Origin: Micromussa lordhowensis
Taxonomy: Eukaryota > Cnidaria > Anthozoa > Scleractinia > Lobophylliidae
NCBI GenBank assembly: GCA_964020085.1
Contig: OZ026601.1
Coordinates: 30,243,318 to 30,307,317 of the forward strand
Direction: 5' to 3'
Length of the DNA stretch: 64,000 bases
Below are positions 33,020 to 44,345 of this stretch, piece by piece. Each line of letters begins with the position of its first letter. Positions within the stretch are counted from its first letter, which is position 1. Position numbers and translations under genes: made by a program. Below the pieces are notes generated by a model. That model made no database searches. It saw only the letters and a program-made list of their open reading frames with translations, and was not told the origin of the DNA.

Positions 33020-34004
33020 TGCTCCCAGATGCAAAGACGGCGCCTGCTGACGAGGCAGCTTCTATATACGCCACGGTTAGAAAAAATCGCACATATATGA
33101 AGTGCGATATCGCCCTGTCTTTAGGAAATTGCGAGAAACGCCTTTATTACTTTTTCTGAAATCATCTAGACGTACCATCCTATGCAGCGAGCTAGATAAG
33201 TCTTACATTCTCCTATAGCCGTGCTGATCCTTCTCGCTCTAAGTTCAGTCTTATGTCTCCTTGACTTTGCACCCAGTGTTATCTTACCTTTCTGATATGA
33301 TCCGAGTTAGTTATTGGCGTGACTAGAAATATATTTAAATTATTTGTTTTGTTATAATCTGCTAAAAGGTAAAATTATAGTTAAAGAATTTCGTTCATGG
33401 GTAGGAGTGAGAGTAGGAATATACAATTATTTTGTGATATCAGGCACAGACGTCTTTATTATCACTATAAAAACGACTCACGAGTCATTAAAAATTGGCC
33501 ACTATGAAGGGCCCGTCCATTTTACGCCCGGAGGAATTTGAAAACACAGCAATCACTTTTCATTTTGCATTTGTGTTTGACGAAAACACGGTCAGCGAAA
33601 TCACATGATTATCGTGACGCCATGTTTTTTAAGAGCTCCGTTTTCAAAATGGTTTTCGTCCACACTAAAACGAAAAGCCGGCATTTTGAAATTCCTCCAG
33701 TTTTAAGAGCGTTTTCGAAAAGTGGTTCTCGTGACGTATTAGTGTGGACCCGTGGAAATACAAATTTCTCCGGTGTAGTGTGAACGCTGCCTGGCGAGTC
33801 GCTAAAAACAGCGCAGTAGATAAATAGCTGTGACCATTTCTATGAGTTTCGAAACAAAAAGAACTTCATCCACTATTCCGCTATATCTGCTTTGGCAAGT
33901 CAGTGTTTAATTGTTGTTAAATTACTAATTGATCGTTCATCTTTACTTACTACATGGCAAGCTTTAAAAAAGTCATGATTTCCCGGCAAAAGTAACAATG
34001 ATAT

Positions 34005-36848
34005 CACCCTGCGAGCAGAGCCTCTTTTCTCTTTTTTGTGAGCGGACAGGAGACGAAAAAAGTAGCACCCTGCGAGCAGAGCCTCTTTTCTCTTTTTTGT
34101 GAGCGGACAGGAGACGAAAAAAGTAGGCTCTGCACAAATCTGCTTCATCCTTTGAAGTCGCCGTAGCCCCAATTCTTGGGCTAGTCATTCCGGTTTACTG
34201 TCGTCAAACTGGTTTTTCGAGCGCGAGCATCAATTTTGACGAGAGACCGATGGTCGAAACTGAGCCCACTGGTGCAAGGAAAACATGGCGGCGAGAGGAC
34301 ATTTTGCGAAAACGTTTGACGATTCTTTGCTTAGTGTTGCATCAGTCAGCTTTTTTCAAGTCTTTCACATCTGGGAGAGATACTTTCGTAATTTTTTTGC
34401 TTCCGTTCGCAACGATGTTGTAAGTCGTGTCACTACTAAATCAGCTAAATGCGCAACCAAACTTGCCAACTTTTCGATATGAATTGTTTGAAGCTTGAGG
34501 AATTTAAACACGGTGGCCCCGCCGATTTGTTGTTTTCGAAAATATTCTTGGCCTTATTTTAGATGAAACTCATTGTGTGGTTATTTGGTGAGTTGTCATC
34601 TTCAGCTTCTTACAGATCATGAGTAATATTCATAAAGTAACATATCATTTATTGTTTTTCATTGTTATTTTTCTTTGCATCGGTGAAGGATAATTATGCA
34701 CAAACGTGAAATAGATCTAAACTTAATAAACACCAAGAATTGAATTGAATCTTGATTTATTTGTATATGGTTAATCATGATATCATTTTGGCTTCTGGTT
34801 TGACAGATAAACTAGTCTACTAGAAAGCACATTGTGCTGTTTTTATTGTTACTCAGGCATACTTTTGAACATTTTTAATTGGCGTTATTTAATTTTTGCT
34901 ACATTAAATCAACATCAATTACTGATTAATTATCACTTATTGATGTTCACATGGTGATATTCATGTCAAACTGGTTTAGTTGGACTGATAGCTGATAGTC
35001 TTGGCCAAGTTCCCTTCCATGCTGCCTATTCTAAAGTTGGCAAGGTACAGTAAATGCAGTTCTGGAAGTTCTAATGTTTGCCTGACTGCAACAGCCAGCA
35101 GAAAGTTGGGGGAAAATTAATAAGAGATTTAAATATATAACAGCTGCAAAAACCATTGGGATATCACCAGACAAAAGAAATGTGAATCTATCGTTGAAAA
35201 AGCTAAGGGTGTGTTCCTTTGGGGTGAACTGGATCAGTGATCCAATTTTGCATCAAGGAGCTGACCAAAGTGAATTCATCATTTCCTTTGATTTACCATG
35301 ATCTGAGTGACTTGGATCGCTGATCCTGATCCAGATCACCCCCAAAGGAATGCACCATAACAGGGGACCACAGGATACCTTTAATTGGCTTATCAATGAT
35401 ATGGTTATCAATGTACATGCCAAAAAATTCATAATTTTCTGTCAGTCATTAGAAGCATGTGATGACACTTCTGACACCTTTTAACACTCTCTTCTATGAA
35501 AAAGTAAAATTAGTGACCATGTATCACTCCAAGACTCCTCAAGACATCAAGCATAAAATGTTTTTTTTTTTCTGATTTACTGTCTCATGATGGTAATTGG
35601 TTGTTATTTTTGGAGTGCCAGAGAACATGGAATCCTACCATCAAGCAGTTGGAAAGGGTGGAATGGATGGTTCTGATGTTGTCCATAATAATAATGTTTC
35701 ACTGTGCATACCATTTGTGTCACTGTGATGCCACACTCAGAGCATTTGTTAAAAACAAAATTAAATGCTTAGCATGTGGAAACAGTTTTTAACTGAGAAG
35801 ATACAAACAATTGTGATTAACCCTTTTGACCTAAGAGGTTGCCATAGCAGTAATATTGTATAATCGAACCACTCCCCATATCAAGTGAAATATGCTTGGA
35901 CGATCAAGATTAAACTTTATACAACAAGGGAGACCAGAGCCATGCAAATTTTGCTGAAAGTTTTATCTTAATAACCCTTTTCATTGTAATTTTAGTAATT
36001 TGCAGCATTTTTGACAGCTTGTATTAAGTCAAGAGGATGATGAGAGCACATTAACAAATTTGTTTGGCATTGCAGGAGGTGCAATGTCTCTTACAGGTGC
36101 AAATCAATGATTTTGGTTTCACTTATAATATGGGCGTTTAGGTCAAACCGCAAGCATATCATCCATAATGCTTCTGGTCAATCTGCCAAGCGTTTTTAAG
36201 CCGCCAAGGTATCTTTCTAGGTTGACCATTGCTAACCCTAGTGTTTTTAACTCTACTTTGATAAGTATAATTGTCTATAGCTCGCTAATCCGGCATTAGT
36301 GACACATTTACAGCGAAGGAGAATACAAATTGCATAAAACACATATTAACAAATAGCAAACGAAACTACTAAGAATGATTAGGATACAAGTGTGTACTTG
36401 ACTAGAAAGGAAATTTGTATTTAAATGTCCTTACGATTATTTTCCTCCAGTGCTGATTGTAGTTCGGTTTTGCGATTTGGTCCTACCGGATTGTTTCGAT
36501 TGTATTTGCTTCTAAACTTTTGTACTTGCTTCCAGCGTACCGCACAAATTCAGGCATTCAGCCCCCAACAGCACAAATCCTTTTCATTCTTCACCTTAAC
36601 TCTTCGTATTTAACTTTGACTGGAATTTGCGAGCTAAAGGTAGCTAAAGGTAGGATGCAAACCCCAACTTTTTTCACGACGACTCTTTTTTGCTCTCTGT
36701 TTACATTCCCGGGCGAACCGGCCTGGGTTCGAAACTGTATCTTAGCAACGCGCTGAGCATGCTCAACAAGAACTTGACACGATTCGTGCAGAGCCTTTTC
36801 TCGGTACAAAGCATATGTACCGTAAGAAAAGGCTCTGCTTGCAGGGTG
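34005..36848. mobile_element. 2.84-kb DNA transposon with 9-bp target duplication (Mutator-like?)
   Basis: Ends CACCCTGCGAGCAGAGCC / (complement of right end) CACCCTGCAAGCAGAGCC. The duplication CAATGATAT is at 33996-34004 and 36849-36857. The homologous left arm (24781-24800, complement CAATGTTATTTCC) is the unoccupied site, so the boundaries are certain. The left terminus is duplicated in tandem with period 61 (34005-34065, 34066-34126), and the right end carries an inverted extra copy near 36788-36840. A 9-bp duplication suggests the Mutator superfamily. No transposase is readable. A possible exon at 34285-34419 (starts MAARGHFAKTF, followed by GTAAGT) has no known homologue and no frame-compatible partner that I can find. 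Confidence 0.85.
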
Positions 36849-37944
36849 CAATGATATTTCCTGCCTCTCGGAATTTCTCGGAATTTGCTAGACGAGACAT
36901 AACCGACTATACAGTTATTATTCTTGGAGCTCTCTTGTTAGGAACATCTTTAACCAGTTTTTAACTACGCAGAGGGAGAAGACATGAATTTGCCAAAAAA
37001 ACCTGAAAACTGCCGGTACAACTCTTACATTTGTTGCACAGTAACAAATTAGGAAAATTTCACTAAGGGAAATTCAAGCGAATCTCATTGGACAGATACA
37101 ATTCAAGACTAGAAGCAATTTGGCTTTTTTTTTTGGGGGGGGGGGGGGGTTATTTAATAAAGCCGTGACACTTTTCATGCAGTCAGAAGTTTTTTTCTCG
37201 GAGCGGTGAAAATGCTTGATGTTTTTACTCTTCGGCTCACTGAACGCGTGTGATTGTTTTTCGTAGTGGTCGTTTGCATGAATTTTTTGGGGGGGACGCA
37301 CAATTATATATGCTTCTCCTCCTCCCCCTCAAAATTCAAGCAGTTCTCCCTGGGACACTGTGGCGATTTAACTGTAGCAACAACTCATAACTGATAAAAT
37401 TGGTTGCACAATAACGCGAAACTCTCTAAATAAATAGAAATAAGCTACATGGTCAAAAAAATCATTTAATAGCGAAAATTGCGAGGTACAAGTTGAAGTT
37501 AATCTTAAAAAGGTACTTAACATTTTTTTTTTTTAATTATCAGGTTTACATATTCCTTAGTTTGATCTATTAGCTCTGGTTTAATTTAGTTTTGTAGTTT
37601 TGCTGAACTGTTGTACTTCGAACTTCACGCAAGCTAGATAAGCTAGCAGCCTGGAGAAAATCAGAAGTCACATGACCAGCTGCACTTGCCACCTGAGCCG
37701 AGAGGAAAGGTGGGATAGCAGATACATCGGCAGCGGGAACACCAGGAAGGACATGCGCCAAAACAACCAGTTCCTCCTGACGAAAGATAAAATAATTACA
37801 ATTAATAAATGGCCACGAGATGTACCGTACGCAAAAAAAAAAATAGAATATATATTAAGACACAGGGGATTAAGAGGGAGTTTGTGCTGTGAGAAGTGTA
37901 ATAGATTAGGCTGAATATATATAATTTCATTAGTTATGTTCTTT

Positions 37945-38040
37945 TCGTCGTCTACGCCCTCGTCCTTCTTCTCCTCTACATTATCGTCGTCGTTGTCGTA
38001 GTCATCATTACCACCGTTATCATCATCATCGTTAAATTTG
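37945..38040. repeat. Low-complexity TCG/TCA/ATC tract
   Basis: Imperfect trinucleotide-like run rich in TCGTCG, TCATCA and CTCCTC. Confidence 0.8.
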
Positions 38041-38319
38041 CGCTCCAGTGCAAATTAATGTGTGGGGGTTCGTAATTTTCTAAGTTATTAATAAGCATAA
38101 GTGTAAGCGAAAGTCTGCCATCTTGCTTTACTTTAGAAAATCTATATGCAAATAAATCTAGTTATTATTCAACAAATTGTAACACTATCCAAATATGATC
38201 ATGATGCTCTCGATATCTGTCATCCGTAGGTAACAGATATCCGGCGGTATACGTAGCTTCGTACGTGAGAAGAAAAAGTGAAGTGAGAAAATATTCTTGT
38301 TTTTCTGCCATTTCAACTT

Positions 38320-38757
38320 TAACAGAAAGAGAAAACAAACAGCGGTTACAAACATAACAGTAAGGTTTCGCATGGAATATTTAACTTGACGTTTCGTATG
38401 CTACAACATACATCTTCAGAAGTGACGGTTACAAAATATGACGAGATTTAAAAAGACAAAAACTAAAGCGAGGCATTGGTAACTAGCTAGACAACAATGG
38501 AAAAAAAAAAAAACTACATCCGGTGTGAATTAATAAAGAAGGAGATTTTCACTACCGACGTTTTCATTTAGGGCGGGTTTCAAGTCCCGTATTAACAATG
38601 TTTCCTTGATTTTACACTGTAAATCACATTGACCACTTGCTAAGATCTCAAAATGGTCCCATTTGATGTTGTGACCAGTGGAAATCGACTTCTTTTAGTT
38701 TTGTAGACAATCTTAGATTTCTGCGACCGGTTAAAACGATCTTTATAAGGAACACTC
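38320..38757 (-). mobile_element. Penelope-like 3' end, left inverted copy
   Basis: Mirror of 38774-39335, with two internal deletions relative to it (roughly the parts covering the GIY-YIG core), so only the C-terminal coding tail and 3' region remain. It shares the CTAGCTAGACAACAATGG block and the hammerhead-like motif near 38390-38430. Confidence 0.85.
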
Positions 38758-38773
38758 GTAGAATTAAGTCTTT

Positions 38774-39335
38774 CTTTCCTTATAAAGATCGTTTTAACCG
38801 GTCGCAGAAATCTAAGATTGTCTACAAAGCCAGTTGCTGGGATTGTGATGCTTTTTTACATCGGCAAAACTAAAAGAAGATTACATGACAGAAAGACTGA
38901 GCACTTCAAAGCTCTCACTCAAATTGGTCACGCCTCCGCTGTTGCTAAGCATTCGATTTCCACTGGTCACAACATCAAATGGGACCATTTTGAGATCTTA
39001 GCAAGTGGTCAATGTGATTTACAGTGTAAAATCAAGGAAACATTGTTAATACGGGACTTGAAACCCGCCCTAAATGAAAACGTCGGTAGTGAAAATCTCC
39101 TTCTTTATTAATTCACACCGGATGTAGTTTTTTTTTTTTTTCTCCATTGTTGTCTAGCTAGTTACCAATGCCTCGCTTTAGTTTTTGTCTTTTTAAATCT
39201 CGTCATATTTTGTAACCGTCACTTCTGAAGACGTATGTTGTAGCATACGAAACGTCAAGTTAAATATACCATGCGAAACCTTACTGTTATGTTTGTAACC
39301 GCTGTTTTTTTTCTCTTTCTGTTGAAGTTAGAAAA
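38774..39335 (+). mobile_element. Penelope-like 3' end, right copy with GIY-YIG domain
   Basis: The plus frame ending at 39111 (TAA) shows a GIY-YIG-type endonuclease: an AFYIGKTKRRLHDRKTEHFKA stretch, then HASAVAKHSISTGHNIKWDHF and KIKETLLIRDLKPALNENVGS. This is the C-terminal endonuclease that defines canonical Penelope-like retroelements. The reverse transcriptase is missing, so it is 5' truncated at 38774. A T-tract near 39128-39140 and a 3' region up to ~39335 follow. Confidence 0.88.
39221..39260 (+). other. Hammerhead-ribozyme-like motif in Penelope-like 3' region
   Basis: CTGAAGA (39225-39231) matches the CUGANGA core. A GTATG/CATAC stem with loop TTGTAG follows, then GAAAC (39249-39253). 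ACTT at 39221-39224 can pair with AAGT at 39257-39260 as helix I. One extra base sits between CUGAAGA and the stem, and helix III would be almost absent, so activity is doubtful. The left copy keeps the same layout. Penelope-like elements are known to carry hammerhead motifs. Confidence 0.35.
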
Positions 39336-39395
39336 TGTCGACATAGAGATTTAAAAATGTTAGGCTGTTTTGTTATCAATTTGTTGAATAATGAA

Positions 39396-39470
39396 ACAAT
39401 TATCCTCCTCAATCTCGCGGAATATCGTCTGATATGACGATATTCCGCGCGATTTCGCAGGATAATTGTT
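39396..39470. repeat. Foldback element
   Basis: AACAATTATCCTCCTCAATC facing its imperfect complement, and CGCGGAATATCGTC facing GACGATATTCCGCG, with a 6-bp loop TGATAT. Same outer arm ends (AACAATTAT) as 28058-28166. Confidence 0.85.
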
Positions 39471-39549
39471 AATTGTTGTTGTTGTTATCCATTCCGCGCA
39501 TGCGTGCGTGCTTATGCTTGTGTTGTGCATTCTTACTACCGTTATGCCA

Positions 39550-39640
39550 ACGCTAGGCCTACTCTGGGGCCTGAAGTCGCCTAAAGTCGCCTTAAGTCGC
39601 CTTAAGTCGCCTTTAGTCGCCCTAAGTCACCTTAAGTTGG
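39550..39640. repeat. 10-bp-period repeat AAGTCGCCTT (left, forward)
   Basis: CGCTAGGCCTACTCTGGGGC followed by about eight AAGTCGCCTT-type decamers. Confidence 0.9.
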
Positions 39641-39888
39641 TATCAGTTATGCAATGTTAAAAAGGTTACCCCTATTCAAATTACCCCTTAGAAGGTTATT
39701 GGAGTTAACAACTGTCATGCAAAGTAAACTCCACTCCAACCTAGAGGACGAGGAGGCATTGCTTTAGTATCACCCAACTAGTTTGACAGAAAAGGCAATA
39801 ATAAGGATTAGTAATAGTCCTCGAGTAGCGTAGTCAATTAAAAATTTCAGGATTTGCATTAGTCCACTAGTTGGGTGATACTAATTAA

Positions 39889-39999
39889 CAATTATTCCAA
39901 AAGCGCGTGTTGGATATGAGATGGTAGATAGCCAACGAAGCGCATAGCGCCGAGTTGGCTATAATCATCTCATATGCAACAAGGGCGAGTGGAATAATT
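39889..39999. repeat. Foldback element
   Basis: AATTATTCC, TTGGATATGAGATG and GATAGCCAAC (39889-39935) face complements at 39952-39999 across GAAGCGCATAGCGCCGA. A palindromic TAGTATCACCCAACTAGT pair flanks it on the left (39769-39785 with 39869-39887). Confidence 0.85.
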
Positions 40000-40009
40000 T
40001 TATTGTTTT

Positions 40010-42060
40010 ATTAAAAACGCCCCCAAAATATAGCAAACTAAACTTTAAAAAAAAATAAAAATGCCTCAAAAAAAACCTTGCGTACGCTTACCATATTTGT
40101 AGAGCATGGCATAATGGCTCATAGCCCATGATGGCTAAGCCAATGGAAACTCTCGAATTGCATTATCCAATGATCTAGTTTTTAATAATATAGTTTATTC
40201 GGAGGATGTCTAAGCAAATGAAATCACTGTGAAACTACTAAAGATAAAGGGACATACTTTCAGGAACACAACTTACAGTAAAGCGATAAGACTTCACTTC
40301 AACATGCAATGTCAATAATTTTGATGGCATTGAAAATGGGGCTGACTAGGGTCCTTTGAAAAGCTGAGGACCCTGCAATTACTGTATTATGCTGGTTTCT
40401 TATACATGAAACAGCTAATATTATAATTATCCTGCACCTGTCGAGCCCCCATGTTGGCAGGAATAATTTCTACATTTAGACTTAAACAGGAATGACAATC
40501 TGATGTATACTCTCTGACAGATGGCTTTTTATTTCTACTAAGTTTTAATTTTTTTTCTTGTATTTAATTGTAAAATATTTAACAAAAAAGATGACACTCT
40601 ATGTTATCAACAGGAAATAATTATATTGAATATGGAAAGAGATAACAAAGAACTATACTGCAACAATTTCATTTATTACTTTTTGTAATATGTTACCGAA
40701 TCAGATTTTCGAAGACCTACAGTGTATAAAAAGCACAGTGAGAGGTGTTCCAGATCATCAAGATAAAAAAAAGAAAAAAAGACAGACATTCTGGGTTAAG
40801 GCTCAATTCTTTCTAGTCACTTTTACACTGGGCAGAAAAACATTGCAACATAATATGGTAATTCAAAGTCAATTGAACCGAACAGAGGCTACCCTTTAAA
40901 TACTCTACTTACCCAGTGTAAAAGAGTGACGAAAGTTGGCCCTTTCTCCAGCATAAGTCATTATCTGCATTTTACTTCCACATTCGACCAAATCGACTGA
41001 CCAACTGCAAACGTTTGAATTTCGTAAACTGGACGAACCAACTTGCAGCATAATAATTGTCTCTCTTGCCCATTAAATTCTGTTCGTACATTTGATGAAG
41101 CCAGGTATTCACATCATCTTATACACTTTACTTTACGTGGACTGCGCTTCTGCTACTATCGAAAGCTAAGTTTTATTTTTGTTACTAGTAAACATGGCCG
41201 CCAGGTTTTGGAACACGTGACGTGGTTAAAGCGCGCGTGAGTTAGTCACGCACATGCTAGTATGATTACTCCGACGGGCGCTTACAAAAAAAAAAAAAAG
41301 AGAAAGAAAACAAATCGCGAAACTAATTCTCACTTAAAGTTGAAATGGTTGATTTGAAATAAATCTACAATCGGGAAAATTGAGCAGGAGAATTTTGAGG
41401 CCCGAAACACGCGTGATGTCTTGTCTCTTTGAAGCATGGAAACCAGTTAGCGGCGCAAGGGTTACTGGGATAATCAATGGCGGAGACCAGTGTGTATCTA
41501 TCAATTTCAAGTATGTCTTTCTGGACATTTGTAATGTGCCAGGTGAAAAGCAGTGAAAACTTGGAAGGCATGTCTCCTGGTGGTCTGATCAACCGTGGTA
41601 AAAAAAAACCCCTCGATTCACTATATAAACTGGGTCGTCAAAGTTTTCTGGCGCCACACAAGTAGTTGGTGAAATTCGAAAGGAAGTGTTCTTACAAAGG
41701 ACCTTAGCATGCGGTACTCATTATGGTATTGGAATGCTTTGTCTGACTGAAGCAGGAGAGCAGCAATTTGACTAGGTCCCTGAAAAGGACTGAGCAACTT
41801 TGGAAAGGCAATTTGCATTTGCCAAACTCCCATGCCAAAATTGACAGTGGAGATGCCAAAAACATGGCAGATAAGTCTACCAAAATAACCATTTTTATAA
41901 TTTGGGAAGCATTGTAAAATAAATGCATGTAAATAAGATTAATTTATTTTAATTTACTTGTTGTTTCAATTACGGAAAATATATAAATATTTGTAACTAA
42001 ACCAAGCTAAATCGTGTCTCTTTTCTTAAATTTTAAATTTTTGTCACTGTGAATGTATAT
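40010..42060. other. No gene recognised
   Basis: Contains an inverted pair CTAGTCACTTTTACACTGGG (near 40813-40833) with CCCAGTGTAAAAGAGTGAC (40913-40932), likely a small MITE. Short ORFs near 41477-41665 and 41621-41928 are not recognisable. Confidence 0.45.
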
Positions 42061-42067
42061 TTTGGCT

Positions 42068-42195
42068 AGATTGCAGAATACCTGGCCCACTTATTTGCAT
42101 CTCATTAAATAAGAGTAGCAACTATTGTTATATACCTGGTTCTTCAAAGCATACCGACACATGTAAATGGCTGGGCTGGGTATTCTGCAATCACT
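42068..42195. repeat. Short inverted-repeat element
   Basis: GATTGCAGAATACCTGGCCC at the left faces GGGTATTCTGCAATC at the right, 128 bp in total. Confidence 0.7.
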
Positions 42196-42429
42196 CCTAT
42201 ATTTTTATATTTTTGTTTGATGTTGGTTTTTATTGTGATATCTTCACTAATATTCATGCTACCTTGCTTGTATTTATTGTTATTATTATTTTTATAATAG
42301 TAACTGTTCAGTGTTGGTGGTAATTCTATCTTAAATAGCATTTTAAAAAAATGGTTTGAAATCTGGATATTTGAGTATATGATGACTTGTGTGAATACAA
42401 AAGTAAACAGATGACTGGTACAATATACT

Positions 42430-42573
42430 ACTTATTAACCGAGAGTGAGGTCATTACAGGGAAATCTCAGACCGAGTCCTTGATGTATTGACCGAGCGAT
42501 AGCGAGGTCAATACATTAAGGCCGAGGTCTGAGATTTCCCTGTAATGACCGAACGGACGAGGTTAATAAGTTA
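42430..42573. repeat. Foldback element
   Basis: ACTTATTAACC, GTCATTACAGGGAAATCTCA and TGTATTGACC (42430-42491) face their complements at 42506-42573. The loop is GAGCGATAGCGAG-like. Confidence 0.9.
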
Positions 42574-43005
42574 TTTATTATATGGCCTTTTTAGCGCTAT
42601 TCTTGAAAAGAATATAATAAACTGAACACCGCAAGTAATTTTCCACATCCGCTTGCGCGCGCTCCGGCTTTCTTCGTCGCTCATACTAAAGAAGTATCTG
42701 TGTGCTAGTTTTTCTCTCAGTTATTGAAAATATAGTAGTACTTTGTCCATCTTTTCTGTTGTTTTCGCCCACGCGCACATAGTTTTTTACTCACAACGCA
42801 AAAGAGCCGTCGAGCCGAGAAAAAATTTCATAATGCCCGGTCATTACAAGAAAATAATGCCCGCTCAGCAGCCAATCAGAGTGCGCGTACTTTTGTAGCC
42901 ATATAATAAATTGGTTTATTGCAAGAAACTTTGTTGAAAATTTTAAAGTATATGGAGAAACTGTTGCTAAGTTTGGGTTTGTATCACTCTAGTGAAATTA
43001 AGTCG

Positions 43006-43202
43006 CCTAAAATTGCCTTAAGTTGCCTTAAGTCGCCTAAAGTCACCTTAAGTCGCCTTAAGTCGCCTTAAGTCGCCTAAAGTCGCCTTAAGTCGCCTAA
43101 AGTCGCAATGCTTTTTTGGCCAATTCCGCTTAAGTCGCCTTAAGTCGCCCAAAGTCGCCTTAACTTACGGCAACTTAAGGTCCCAGAGTAGGCCTAACGC
43201 TA
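43006..43202. repeat. 10-bp-period repeat (right, inverted relative to 39550)
   Basis: About 17 AAGTCGCCTT/AAGTCGCCTA decamers, then, in inverted orientation, the same border block as at 39550 (CCCAGAGTAGGCCTAACGC). Confidence 0.9.
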
Positions 43203-43284
43203 TTGCGCTTGTCCTTATAACGTAGTGAAAGACAAGGAGACAGTGTCACTTTACTCATAATTAGGCATGCGCAGTTAAAAAAAA

Positions 43285-44345
43285 TTAACTCATGAACGTA
43301 ATGATACCTTCAGTTGGCGCAGCAAACATTGCTATGGCAACCGCAACCAAGAACAAAATCACCAGGCGATTCATGATAAGCTGAAGTGATAAAAAATTAA
43401 TGTTAAATTATTATTATTAATAAAATTGTTCATTTATTATGAACATATTGACACTTCATCATCATCACACTTTCTCTTTGCCATAAAGAATAATTTATTT
43501 ACAGTTCGTTGTTGTTAAAATTGTTGGCAATGTTTAGAAATGTATATGGCTTCTAAACTATCGGTAAATATACATTTGTCGCTGTCATGCTGCACTGTTG
43601 TCACTTTGGTCGAGCCTCGTTCGTATGCCTTAGTATTCCTGTACCTACTCATAGTGCAGTTAGACATTTACTGTACCCAAACTTGGCAACAAATTCAACT
43701 TGATATTATTAGACAGTGGATCTGGCTTCTGGAGACTCCCGATTTTCTGAGCGCAAACGTTGGAGGGGTAACTGAAGTATGGACACCTTCACTCAGGGAT
43801 AATTCATGGGCGAAGTATACGTAAACAACATTTGGCAGACATTGTATAAATATGAAGCATATAAAGAATATTATCTATAGAATGATGCACGATTATCGGT
43901 CACATTTTCCAGGGATAGCCAGTTTGACCAAAAACCAAAATTAAAAAAAATAAATTAGAAAGAAAAGAAATCAGGAAATTTCGCTTTCGGAAAAATCATT
44001 AAACGCTTTTTTAGTTCGCACCACTGCAGGAGCTTTCCTGGAAGAAACGGAACTTTCACACAAATAGCTCTGTAATCACGACGTTATTTTTCAAACACGG
44101 AAGAACGTTTTTGACTCCTGAAGTTAGGGTAAAACAGAGAAATAAAGTCGCAAAAAGTCTATGCCAATTAAGATCAGATATTCATGGCCTTGATTTTCTT
44201 TGTTTAAATTGGATGATTCTAAATGAGTTTTAGAACTGACCTTCTCGAATGAGTTTTCCTCGACACTTTTCTCTTTTTTCCTTTCTAGTTCGATTCCAAG
44301 AACACAAAAATCAAATTTGACGGCTGCACGTTGTTCATTAGCCAT
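43285..44345 (-). CDS. Candidate two-exon small membrane protein
   Basis: Exon 1 at 44241-44345 (ATG at 44345, 35 codons, charged and Glu/Lys-rich: VKFDFCVLGIELERKKEKSV) ends at a GTCAGT donor. A TTTTTTATCACTTCAG acceptor joins in phase to exon 2 at 43285-43380, which encodes a single hydrophobic helix (NRLVILFLVAVAIAMFAAP) and stops after ~31 codons, for a total of 66 residues. An alternative donor inside exon 2 (GAAG/GTATC at 43308/43307) would instead make exon 2 non-terminal. Predicted topology is one membrane span with a charged N-terminus. I do not recognise the family. The in-phase splice signals are the main support. Confidence 0.4.

Larger units (their letters stand above)
31821..37823 (-). 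repeat. Inverted duplication, right arm
   Basis: Reverse complement of 23796-26929 with the transposon 34005-36848 inserted. Without it the arm is ~3.16 kb against 3.13 kb on the left. A ~25-bp extra block near 33240-33265 and small indels distinguish the arms. The outer junction at 37823 (ACATCTCGTGGCC on the minus strand) is where polymerase sequence begins on the left, but no polymerase is present on this side. Confidence 0.9.

Noticed and set aside
34285..35043. Two-exon gene inside the 9-bp-duplication transposon
   Set aside because: Donor at 34419 and acceptor before 34980 do not join in a frame without an immediate stop.
43006..43202. Decamer array considered as a CRISPR-like array
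   Set aside because: No spacers; period is 10 bp, eukaryotic context.
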